DNA from: CAZSNT01 sp964607765
GTDB lineage: Bacteria > Verrucomicrobiota > Lentisphaeria > Oligosphaerales > JABHEG01
Direction of reading: 5' to 3'
NCBI GenBank assembly: GCA_964607765.1
Contig: CAZSNT010000103.1
Span: 1 to 36,575, forward strand
Length of the DNA: 36,575 bases
Positions 15,601 through 21,560 of the stretch are shown piece by piece (positions within the stretch are counted from its first letter, which is position 1; every line of letters begins with the position of its first letter). The position numbers and the translations under genes were made by a program. Under the pieces are notes generated by a model that was not told the origin of the DNA, searched no databases, and worked only from the letters and a program-made list of their open reading frames with translations.

Positions 15601-16134
15601 AGTGGTGACGGCAGACGTCGACGAGCCACGCCGGCCTCGCCGATGCCCACCCGGCCCAGCGCTCACAGCGTCTGGCCAATGATGTGGGTGAGTGACATTC
15701 TGCCTACTCGTGTGTCGGGTCACTTCCTGCACATGGGGGTCGACCGCAGTTTTACGGGCGGGCCGTTGCAGTTGGGCGACGTGACCTACGGCAAGGGCAT
15801 TTCGGCCCAGACCGGCCACGCACCCAGTGTGGCGACCTACGACCTCACCGGCGCAGGATGGTCGCAGCTCGAAGGCGCGCTCGGGCTGGAGATAACGGAC
15901 AGGGACGGTCTGGATAACAAGCACAAGCAGGGGACCAAGATCCGCTTCATCGTTCGCGGGGACGGCAAGGAGCTCTACAAGAGCGCCGTCATCGGCTGGG
16001 ACAGCAAGCCCGGCGTCATGCGCGTGGATATCCGCGGGGTCCGCAAGCTGGAGCTGGAAGTGGCCAACGAGAAGGACTGGCACAGCGCCGCCTCAAGCGT
16101 CAACTGGGCCGGCCTGAAGCTGCTGCGGTGGTAG
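12700..16134 (+). CDS. Large lipoprotein: alpha/beta-hydrolase with NPCBM-like C-terminus
   Basis: A 1144-residue protein. The signal peptide ends in AFTGC, so Cys20 is the predicted lipidated residue. A PA14-like or beta-sandwich region (about 70-250) contains VGSDDGVMLWLNGELVHE. The central hydrolase (about 430-670) has LLVNLHGYRRPNPP (oxyanion region), nucleophile Ser544 in GHSMGG, acid Asp618 in HGRNDDLVP and His650 in KGHGG, as in prolyl-oligopeptidase or esterase-type enzymes. An unassigned region follows (about 720-1000). The end (about 1015-1144) is an NPCBM-like domain (TYGKGISAQTGHAPS, VRGDGKELYKS), a putative carbohydrate-binding module also found in the protein at 21561. It is probably a cell-envelope esterase or peptidase acting on polysaccharide-linked substrate. 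ATG 12700 follows GAGG at 7 bases. Confidence 0.85.
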   Translation: MKTRLLPITLIVVSGAFTGCTCLTSDTSTTVAATAASVAAKPAPAPKPARPVPNPLEQFRGLWTGAGASASGVGGLTDWLMCGSFPNPPHAGQKSYNHKPPCVGFETDYLADLGGEANVRPEVGLACMREDGTEAVWFEHKAGRPNIDLRKIFDQRKEPCDNALIYAWTTFEADAGKGVMSVGSDDGVMLWLNGELVHEVLAGRACVPHSDIVPVTFRDGENAVMVKVENGNGKWGMFVQPLRGDSLALLADSPPKIKLHYNGRPRHQTLTIHTDEGLGKAIPGAQPMRVEVVAPGGHVQGAAEVERGEPAVFQAKTWPNGPYWVHVSRARADRPREYFHLFWYRGGWQAAADELLAEARSLLEAGERTGASAHIVHLADLVRDRLYNMPGNFDYSGPRPKMKGNFAGDIQRLLFQYAEAKAGAAGPRHGHAFRRLAWWDGVDDTVQTARAYTPPGYDHSRAWPLLVNLHGYRRPNPPPLRSPDLLKWWAPDFTDLHGVILVEPHGRGNTDFEGIGERAVMRAVNQARRVFNVDPARIYLKGHSMGGTGAWHLGTRHTDRFAALASSSGGWDPRAQLSPEVYAKLTRRERFLHDSRGQFVQAECLSHTPVYVSHGRNDDLVPAAGARYVVEQLQRWGYPVRLWWHHNKGHGGLDDQAVVVDWLLQQRRPAAPTSVRLRAPALDRAAAHWLRVLGCKDPFAFIHGEARVRPDGVLEVKTENATRIRLGPLAGLPVTGNGPVRVFWNGEDCGLRPVNDGGIELSAPGLRPWDRGKSPGLSGPIRAVTSTPFAIVLGTTSADKKMNRVCRLLAENARNEWHRWQHTTPRYFLDTQITEEQLAEYSLILYGGPQDNQVTHKLMPHLPLQVWRDEIQIGERSFRCADAGVGMIHPHPLNPERYVVVYAGTSAKGMFHTRFIDTEMDYAVVDGRGRAGKRGTWVSVPAIPWERLQIVSGRFNGRWEFDSAYAISGDGRRRRATPASPMPTRPSAHSVWPMMWVSDILPTRVSGHFLHMGVDRSFTGGPLQLGDVTYGKGISAQTGHAPSVATYDLTGAGWSQLEGALGLEITDRDGLDNKHKQGTKIRFIVRGDGKELYKSAVIGWDSKPGVMRVDIRGVRKLELEVANEKDWHSAASSVNWAGLKLLRW

Positions 16135-16136
16135 TT

Positions 16137-16157
16137 GGTTAGGGGTTAGGGGTTAGG
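16137..16157. repeat. Triple heptamer repeat (GGTTAGG)3
   Basis: Three exact GGTTAGG copies start 3 bases after the lipoprotein stop and end 5 bases before the convergent PHP gene. The sequence is telomere-like, but an internal array of three units is no evidence for a chromosome end. Confidence 0.8.
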
Positions 16158-16162
16158 CCCAA

Positions 16163-17344
16163 TCACTCGTCGTACCAGAAATCCAGCCAGATCGGGCTTG
16201 TCCAGGCCATGTGTCCGTCACGCTGCGTGACTCTGACGTAAATGAATCGGGACACGTTGTTGGCGCTGCCGATGCGTTTGACACCGTTGGTTGGCCCGGA
16301 GGGGCGCGCCCAGCGGTACGCCATCTGGTCGAGACGGGCGCGCGGTTTGGTCTTCGTGTGGACCGTTACGCCGTTCTCCACAATCTCCACTTTCTCGAGA
16401 GTGTCCGTGCCTTGGACGGTCACGCCGATGTCCAGCGGGAAAAGCGTGTTGACCTGGTGCTGGTTGAAGCGGATGATCGAGCCGATGGGGAAGCCGTTGA
16501 TGTGGAAGTCCACCTTGATCTTCGCGCCGGTCGTAGCGATGGTGCGCCGTTGCGCGAGCGCGTCCCAGAGACTCTCCAGTGTCAGATCCTTCGCGTAGAT
16601 CCCCGTGATGCCGCTGTCGGCGGGGGGTGCGGGATGTCCGTCGCCGCCGCCCACGAAGCCCATGTGGAAGCCGCGCAGCAGCGTGTCCACGGCGAAGTTG
16701 CGCGTGAAGCTCCGATCGGTATCCTGCAGCGGCGCGCCCCAGTACTCCTCGTTGCCCCAGCCCGAGAATATCTCGTAAGCCGGTTCCAGTTCCCCGTCGG
16801 TCCGTGTCATGTCCGCGGCCAGCTCACGTGCCGCGTGGTGTGGAATGGTCAGCGCCCGCAGGCCGTTCTGCCGGATGTGCTCCCAGAGCCTGGGCGGGGA
16901 GGGGATGTCACGCCCTGAGAGCAGCGGTGCGTCGTAGGACCGGAAGTAGATGTTCCGGTGCCCGTACAGTGGCGTCGCCCACTCCACGGCAGGCCAGGCC
17001 ACGAACTTGCCCGGTACAGTCGTTCCCTTGGCAAGAGCCATGCATTCACGCCACTGTGTCTCGGTGATCCGCTCGGCGTGATCGCAGATTGCCAGGAAAT
17101 CCGTGCCGGCCACATCACGCGCATGGGCGTATGAGTCAGCCGGGCTCTGGTTGTAGGGATCGACACGTGCGCACGGGCTCAGATTCGTGTGCTTGTGCAC
17201 GTCGCCGAAGAACAGGGATACATCCTCGGCGTAATCCTCATCCTCCCGGAACGCTTTCGGGTACTTGCGGTGTTCCAGCTCCGGGATGAACCAGTTCACT
17301 CGCCACGGCTTGCGATGGAATGCGTCGTCAGAGAATTCGCCCAT
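16163..17344 (-). CDS. PHP-type metal hydrolase, DUF3604 family
   Basis: A 393-residue protein of the PHP phosphoesterase-like superfamily. Metal ligands are visible in order: GDVHKHTN (His50, His52), CDHAE (Asp88, His89), Glu121 and His129 in EWATPLYGHRN, PHH (169-170) and GGGDGHP (Asp235, His237). The C-terminus (about 290-393) is a beta-rich domain ending YVRVTQRDGHMAWTSPIW, shared with the end of the protein at 27550. No signal peptide is seen, so it is probably cytosolic. DUF3604 members are largely uncharacterised hydrolases, perhaps acting on phosphate esters or related bonds. ATG 17344 is chosen because GAGGAG lies 6 bases upstream; a start at 17392 would overlap the preceding gene. 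It is last in a four-gene minus-strand run, 14 bases after the SGNH gene. Confidence 0.88.
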   Translation of the reverse strand: MGEFSDDAFHRKPWRVNWFIPELEHRKYPKAFREDEDYAEDVSLFFGDVHKHTNLSPCARVDPYNQSPADSYAHARDVAGTDFLAICDHAERITETQWRECMALAKGTTVPGKFVAWPAVEWATPLYGHRNIYFRSYDAPLLSGRDIPSPPRLWEHIRQNGLRALTIPHHAARELAADMTRTDGELEPAYEIFSGWGNEEYWGAPLQDTDRSFTRNFAVDTLLRGFHMGFVGGGDGHPAPPADSGITGIYAKDLTLESLWDALAQRRTIATTGAKIKVDFHINGFPIGSIIRFNQHQVNTLFPLDIGVTVQGTDTLEKVEIVENGVTVHTKTKPRARLDQMAYRWARPSGPTNGVKRIGSANNVSRFIYVRVTQRDGHMAWTSPIWLDFWYDE

Positions 17345-17358
17345 CCTCAACTCCTCGA

Positions 17359-18114
17359 CTACGGCAACGTGGCCAGTACGCTGTCCAGGCATTTCTTCAG
17401 CTCCGGATCGATCTTCTCGAAACCCTTGCCCGAGAAGGGCTGACCCAAGGCGCGGCGCATGGCGTTGTGCATGAGGTAGCGTCCGGTGTGATGCCCCATG
17501 TGCACGGCGTCCCGGTGCAGGTCCGACACTTGCTTGAGCGGCGCCTTGCCGGCTTCGATGTCCGCGGCGACCTTGGCGAGCAGTTGGATGGCACGCGTCT
17601 GCCGGAAGGTGCGATCGGGATAGCGTTTGCGGAGCTCTGCCTCGAGCGCATCAAAGTACGCAGGGCTGTGCTGGAGCTTGCCACTGGTGTCCGTGTTCGC
17701 GTACTCCGTCACCCTGGATGCGTGGCGCGCCCAGCCCGTGTGGATCACGACCGCGGCGTCGGGCTGCATTTCCATCCAGGCGGAGATTGTCTCGACATCG
17801 CCTGTCAGTGTGGATCCGTAGTGCGGCTGCACGCACAGGATGTCATAGGCCTTCTCCTCCAGCGCCGTGGGCCAGAGCCTGGAACTCTTCACACAGGGCT
17901 TGTCCGGATTCTTGTGGATGTAAGGCAGGCTCTTGCCGCAGTCCACGTGCCACTGAACGTCCTCGTCCAGCCTGGAAGGGACTGTGTCCCAAGTCAGAGA
18001 GTTGCCGATCAGGAAGATCGACCTCGGTGCGGGTGGTGCGTCCTCCGCAACCAAGGGCAGGGCGGCCAGACAGCAAACGGCAGACGTCAACATCAGTCTG
18101 TTCATCCCACTCAT
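17359..18114 (-). CDS. Exported SGNH-hydrolase-like protein
   Basis: A 251-residue protein with a signal peptide (about 1-23, LAALPLVA). It follows the SGNH pattern: block I IFLIGNSLTWDT with putative nucleophile Ser39 (GNSL rather than GDSL), a central QPHYGSTL and a C-terminal D-x-x-H (Asp202, His205) in RDAVHMGHHTGRYL. The family includes esterases and acyl- or acetyl-hydrolases, many acting on polysaccharide substituents. The start at 18114 follows TTAGGAG at 6 bases; an internal ATG at 18105 is a second choice. It sits between aldolase and PHP hydrolase on the same strand, suggesting a shared transcript and a role in deacylating a sugar-containing substrate before import. Confidence 0.8.
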   Translation of the reverse strand: MSGMNRLMLTSAVCCLAALPLVAEDAPPAPRSIFLIGNSLTWDTVPSRLDEDVQWHVDCGKSLPYIHKNPDKPCVKSSRLWPTALEEKAYDILCVQPHYGSTLTGDVETISAWMEMQPDAAVVIHTGWARHASRVTEYANTDTSGKLQHSPAYFDALEAELRKRYPDRTFRQTRAIQLLAKVAADIEAGKAPLKQVSDLHRDAVHMGHHTGRYLMHNAMRRALGQPFSGKGFEKIDPELKKCLDSVLATLP

Positions 18115-18154
18115 TTCACGCTCCTAACCCGTCTTTTGCCCTCACCATCGAGCA

Positions 18155-18224
18155 CTCCGCCGCGAAGCGCGGAGCTACACCCGGCTGTCCGTTCTTTCGT
18201 AGCGCGACGCTCCGCGGTTGCGCC
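18155..18224. repeat. REP-like inverted element pair
   Basis: CTCCGC (18155-18160) and GCGGAG (18169-18174) form one hairpin, followed by CTAC. After about 20 bases, a second unit (18199-18224) begins with GTAGC and carries GCTCCGCG (18209-18216), the reverse complement of CGCGGAGC at 18168-18175. The paired-inverted design and the GCTAC/GTAGC edges recall the element at 13-95. It fills most of the 120-base gap between SGNH and aldolase genes. Confidence 0.45.
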
Positions 18225-18234
18225 CGTCCCTCGG

Positions 18235-19134
18235 TCAGCCCGCTTTCCCGTCCGAGCCCAGGGCGCGAATCAACTCCTTCATGTCGGCCTTGAGGCGGTC
18301 CTTCACTTCGCGCATGATTTTCCAGGCGTGCCAGAGGTGCTCCATGGAATCAGTGAGTTCGTTGAAGTACCGAATGTAGTTGTAACGGAATGGCTCGCCG
18401 AAATTCACCTTGCTCATACCACACTGCACCAGCCGCGAGATGTCATCGAGCGAGATGCCGCCCGTCCCGTGCTGCACCAGAGGCACGGGGATGGCGCTGC
18501 GCAAGGCCTTCAGCAGTTCGAAGTCGATGTCAGTCTGCTGCTGGTAGACCCCGTGCGTGGTGCCGACCGACACGGCCAACATGTCCACATCCACCTCGCG
18601 GACAAAGCGCCTGGCTTCGTTCACATCGGTTTTCGCCGGCGGTATCGATGGCTTCTCAGGAACCGGGATGCGGCCAATCCGCTTCTCCTTCACGGGCTCA
18701 TTGCCCTTGACGTAACCCACCTCCGCCTCGACCGAGCAGCCAAGTGTCTTTGCCGCTTCCACGACACGCCGTGTCTTGCGGATGTTCTCCTCCAGCGGCT
18801 CGTGAGAGGCGTCGAACATGAACGACGTGAAGCCGGCGCTCATCGCTTTGAGAGCCGTTTCGAAGCTGTGTCCGTGGTCCACCTGCAACGCTACCGGTAC
18901 GGTGATGTTCAGTTCGTCAGCCAGGATGTCTGCCAGCTGGACAAAGTGCCGGAGCCCGCGGTACTCCATGTTCGGCTCATAAGCCTGGAGGATCATCGGC
19001 GAGTTCATTTCCTGCGCGGATTCCAGGATGGCCCTGGCAATGTCATAGGTCGCCCCGTTGGCGTTGAAGGCCGGAACGGCATAGCCGCCGTCCCGCGCTG
19101 CCTCGACCATCGCTTTGGCACTGACGAATCTCAC
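18235..19134 (-). CDS. Class II fructose-bisphosphate/tagatose-bisphosphate-type aldolase
   Basis: A 299-residue zinc aldolase of the class II FBA/GatY family, cleaving a ketose bisphosphate or related acid to dihydroxyacetone phosphate and an aldehyde. Visible motifs are VDHGHSFE (catalytic Asp86, zinc His87), FMFDAS (Asp108), VEAEVG, GTTHG (His194) and HGTGGIS (His222), with KVNFGE near the C-terminus. A proline-rich insertion (about 140-170) departs from E. coli enzymes, so the substrate may not be fructose bisphosphate. GTG 19134 follows CGGAG at 7 bases. It lies in the run between the DUF6785 membrane protein and the SGNH hydrolase, which suggests catabolism of an imported sugar derivative. 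No matching kinase or dehydrogenase is in the window. Confidence 0.93.
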   Translation of the reverse strand: MRFVSAKAMVEAARDGGYAVPAFNANGATYDIARAILESAQEMNSPMILQAYEPNMEYRGLRHFVQLADILADELNITVPVALQVDHGHSFETALKAMSAGFTSFMFDASHEPLEENIRKTRRVVEAAKTLGCSVEAEVGYVKGNEPVKEKRIGRIPVPEKPSIPPAKTDVNEARRFVREVDVDMLAVSVGTTHGVYQQQTDIDFELLKALRSAIPVPLVQHGTGGISLDDISRLVQCGMSKVNFGEPFRYNYIRYFNELTDSMEHLWHAWKIMREVKDRLKADMKELIRALGSDGKAG

Positions 19135-19144
19135 GGTAGGCTCC

Positions 19145-19188
19145 GGTGTTCAGTGTTTCCTGCTGTCCAGCAGGATTCAGTGTTCAGG
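19145..19188 (-). promoter_or_regulatory. Aldolase leader: repeated motif and stem-loop
   Basis: ACTGAACACC (19154-19145 on the minus strand) lies 11 bases upstream of the aldolase start. Next to it TCCTGCT (19158-19164) and AGCAGGA (19169-19175) form a 7-bp stem with a 4-nt loop. A second TTCAGTGTT copy (19176-19184) lies on the other side, so TTCAGTGTT brackets the hairpin. This may be a regulatory leader or the remains of a small repeat element. No gene is seen in 19135-19273. Confidence 0.4.
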
Positions 19189-19273
19189 CAGCAGAATGCT
19201 GCGGCCCGCGGCCACATATTGTTCACTATGCAACTAACTCCGAGCCGCGTCCAGATGTCATGGGCTCAATCGC

Positions 19274-21295
19274 TCAGCCCGGCATGAGCCACATGGTCTT
19301 CGGGCGCAGGCCGGTGATGCCGTAGTAGGCGGCGCCGTGCGCCATCATGAGCAGGCCGGCAAGCATCTCGCCTGCGATGATGCCGATCATGAGCGGTCTG
19401 AGCCGTTGATAGAGCTTTGCCCCGCCGTAGTGCGTGACCGCCAATTTGACGGCCCAGCCCAGGAGAAACGAGGGGCCCAGTGAGATTCCAGGCCAGCTGC
19501 CCAGAATGAGAAGGAACGCAGGATGGAGCGGCCACTTCGTGAACCGCAGGCGTAACAGACCGAGAGCGATGACGAGGCAGAACGTAACGGCGAATCCGAT
19601 CACGGCTTTGCGGCTGGGCCGCGCGGCGAGGAATCGTCCCCAGCCGGAGAGCGCTTCAACTGCCTGCAGCCGCCCCTGCGCCTCCGTTCGGTAGCGGATC
19701 AGGCTTTCCATGCGGAAGACCATCTTCGGGCGATGGACTGATGAATACTGGTAGCTTGCAGCGATGGCGCCTTCACGGTACTGCCAGTAGAGCGTTGTGG
19801 GCACGGCAATCGCGAAGGCGAGGACGAGCGCGCCGCCGCCGCAGGCCGCCACGCGGCCCACCTTCACCTTGGCGTGCTCCGACAGCGCCAGGGCGTTCAC
19901 CGCGAATGGCATCATCAGCTCGCGCGTTTCGAACGTCAGCAGCATGCCCACCAGGCCCATGATCAGGAGCTGATCCAAGCCCACGGATTCGCCCAGGACC
20001 CCCCAGAGCACGCCGCCTGGTAGCAAGTACGCTTGCACGAAGAACAGCCCCGACTCCACCGTCAACCGGCTGATCACGGTGTAGTACATGAGCGCCAGCA
20101 CGGTGAATCCGGCCGCCAGCTGCCAGTCCAGCCCGATCAGGGCCAGCTGCAGCACGAACAGCACGGCTCCGGCCGCACAGCAGCGCAGCCCCCACACCGC
20201 GTGCGGCGGCACCGACTCCGTACACCGCAGGCCGAATGCGCGGCGGCAGACCGACCGGTAATAGTGCCGGCCCGTGTGCATGGTCACGGCAAAGACACCC
20301 ACGAAGGCGCCGGCGTACAAGTAGAATCCCACGCCATCGGCCGCCTGACGCGCGGCGATATTGAAGCCGTACCGCCCCATGATACCCGCAACCAGGAAGA
20401 AGGCGTACGGCGCAATGCCCACGGCGAACGAGACGTCGCTGGCAACAAAGTACGCGAATCCGAGCGCGGTGAAGTAAAGCCGCGGGTGGAGAATGTAGGG
20501 GTAGGCCTCGTACACGGGGATCAGCGCGGTCAACGGCGAGATATCAATCCGCAGCTTCACCCCGATCAACGTGTTGGGCCACCACAGATAGGCGTAGTTG
20601 ATCCCGTGAATGGCCAGCACCGTGCAGCATCCGAGCCAGAACAGCCGGTTGTGGAAGATAGGGCTCCTCGCGCTGCCCTCTGCCGGGAGGAACGCGTGGG
20701 CAAACTGCACGACGGGGTACGGCAGTTTCTCATGCACCAACCACTGCTGGTGTACGACCAGCGCCATGCCACCGACAGCCAGGAAGAAAGTGAGCATCAG
20801 CGGCATCCAGAAAGCCATCGTCCGCGTCCACGCGTACCACGGCACGTCTGTGGGCGACAGGCCGGTGTCCGCCTCACCGAGCCCCAGTACAAAGCCCTTG
20901 AGTGCTTCCTCCGGATCACGGCTCGGATCGGCCAGCATCCGTCCCGGCACACGGTCCGGGGAACCGCGCCAGGCGACCTCGGTCTGGGCGTGGTGGTGCG
21001 GCATCATGAGTTGGTTGGTGAACAGATGCATCAGGCTGCGGCCCGGGATGCAGCAGGCAAAGAGCACGATCGCGACCGACACAGCGAGCTCGCGCGAGGA
21101 GAGCGGCAGCCGTGCCGACACACGGCCCAGAAGCGGGTTGGCAACCAACATGAACACGACCAGGAATCCGAACACGGACATGGGCAGATAATTGCCGATG
21201 AGCTGCGTGCTCTTGATAACCATGTCGTTGAAGAAGGTCACGCCGCCCAGAAACGCCGCCCCTGCGAATCCTATGATAACAGCGCGCCGTGTCAT
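19274..21295 (-). CDS. Multipass membrane protein, DUF6785/DUF6784 type
   Basis: A 673-residue protein with roughly 12 to 14 hydrophobic segments and large polar loops, for example about 110-150 and 520-560. Its features (the NYLP near residue 35, HHHAQTEVAW near 100, the long C-terminal segment around HPAFLLILGSWPG) match what I recall of DUF6785/DUF6784 proteins from Planctomycetes- and Hydrogenedentes-like genomes, which are sometimes compared with oligopeptide-transporter-type permeases. The function is not established. It starts at ATG 21295 with a weak CGGA site, and is first of four minus-strand genes. Its neighbours suggest it may import the substrate of the aldolase branch. That is inference. 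Confidence 0.8.
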   Translation of the reverse strand: MTRRAVIIGFAGAAFLGGVTFFNDMVIKSTQLIGNYLPMSVFGFLVVFMLVANPLLGRVSARLPLSSRELAVSVAIVLFACCIPGRSLMHLFTNQLMMPHHHAQTEVAWRGSPDRVPGRMLADPSRDPEEALKGFVLGLGEADTGLSPTDVPWYAWTRTMAFWMPLMLTFFLAVGGMALVVHQQWLVHEKLPYPVVQFAHAFLPAEGSARSPIFHNRLFWLGCCTVLAIHGINYAYLWWPNTLIGVKLRIDISPLTALIPVYEAYPYILHPRLYFTALGFAYFVASDVSFAVGIAPYAFFLVAGIMGRYGFNIAARQAADGVGFYLYAGAFVGVFAVTMHTGRHYYRSVCRRAFGLRCTESVPPHAVWGLRCCAAGAVLFVLQLALIGLDWQLAAGFTVLALMYYTVISRLTVESGLFFVQAYLLPGGVLWGVLGESVGLDQLLIMGLVGMLLTFETRELMMPFAVNALALSEHAKVKVGRVAACGGGALVLAFAIAVPTTLYWQYREGAIAASYQYSSVHRPKMVFRMESLIRYRTEAQGRLQAVEALSGWGRFLAARPSRKAVIGFAVTFCLVIALGLLRLRFTKWPLHPAFLLILGSWPGISLGPSFLLGWAVKLAVTHYGGAKLYQRLRPLMIGIIAGEMLAGLLMMAHGAAYYGITGLRPKTMWLMPG

Positions 21296-21336
21296 GGTGT
21301 TCCGTCGCTTCGTGTCCCTTGGTTACGAATGGTCTG

Positions 21337-21342
21337 TATAAT
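21337..21342 (+). promoter_or_regulatory. Isolated TATAAT -10-like box
   Basis: A perfect TATAAT in the 265-base divergent gap, 16 bases before the first direct repeat. No good -35 lies 16-18 bases upstream, so it would be a weak or activator-dependent promoter of the metzincin gene at best. Confidence 0.25.
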
Positions 21343-21357
21343 TTCCTGCGCAAACAC

Positions 21358-21474
21358 GTGTGCGCCAGTTCCCGCAGCGTCGGACGGGGTGGCTGGGCCG
21401 ACACGTGACCCGCGCCTCGTCCCGACCATGGTCGAATGTCCTGCCGAAAGGTGTGCGCGTCAGTTCCCGCAGCG
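21358..21474. repeat. Pair of 22-base direct repeats in divergent gap
   Basis: GTGTGCGC followed by CAGTTCCCGCAGCG occurs at 21358-21379 and again at 21451-21474; the second copy has GT inserted between the two parts. The repeats start 93 bases apart, between the four-gene minus-strand run and the metzincin gene. They may be operators for a regulator of both units or a duplicated remnant. Confidence 0.55.
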
Positions 21475-21487
21475 CGGCACGCTTCCG

Positions 21488-21517
21488 TTCGTGCGGCGAC
21501 GGCAGGGATGGTATAGT
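21488..21517 (+). promoter_or_regulatory. Possible promoter of the metzincin gene
   Basis: TTCGTG (21488-21493), 18 bases, TATAGT (21512-21517). Both hexamers and the spacing parallel the proposed mnmE promoter. The start codon is 43 bases downstream of the -10. Confidence 0.35.
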
Positions 21518-21560
21518 GAGCGTCACGGAACAAGAGAAGCAAAGCGAGGCCGGAGCTGTG

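Noticed and set aside
16137..16157. The GGTTAGG repeat as a telomere or replicon end
   Set aside because: Only three units, internal, between two ordinary genes.
17320..19287. A 655-residue plus-strand frame across the SGNH and aldolase genes
   Set aside because: It is antisense to two genes with conserved catalytic motifs and spans their intergenic gap, with no domain of its own.
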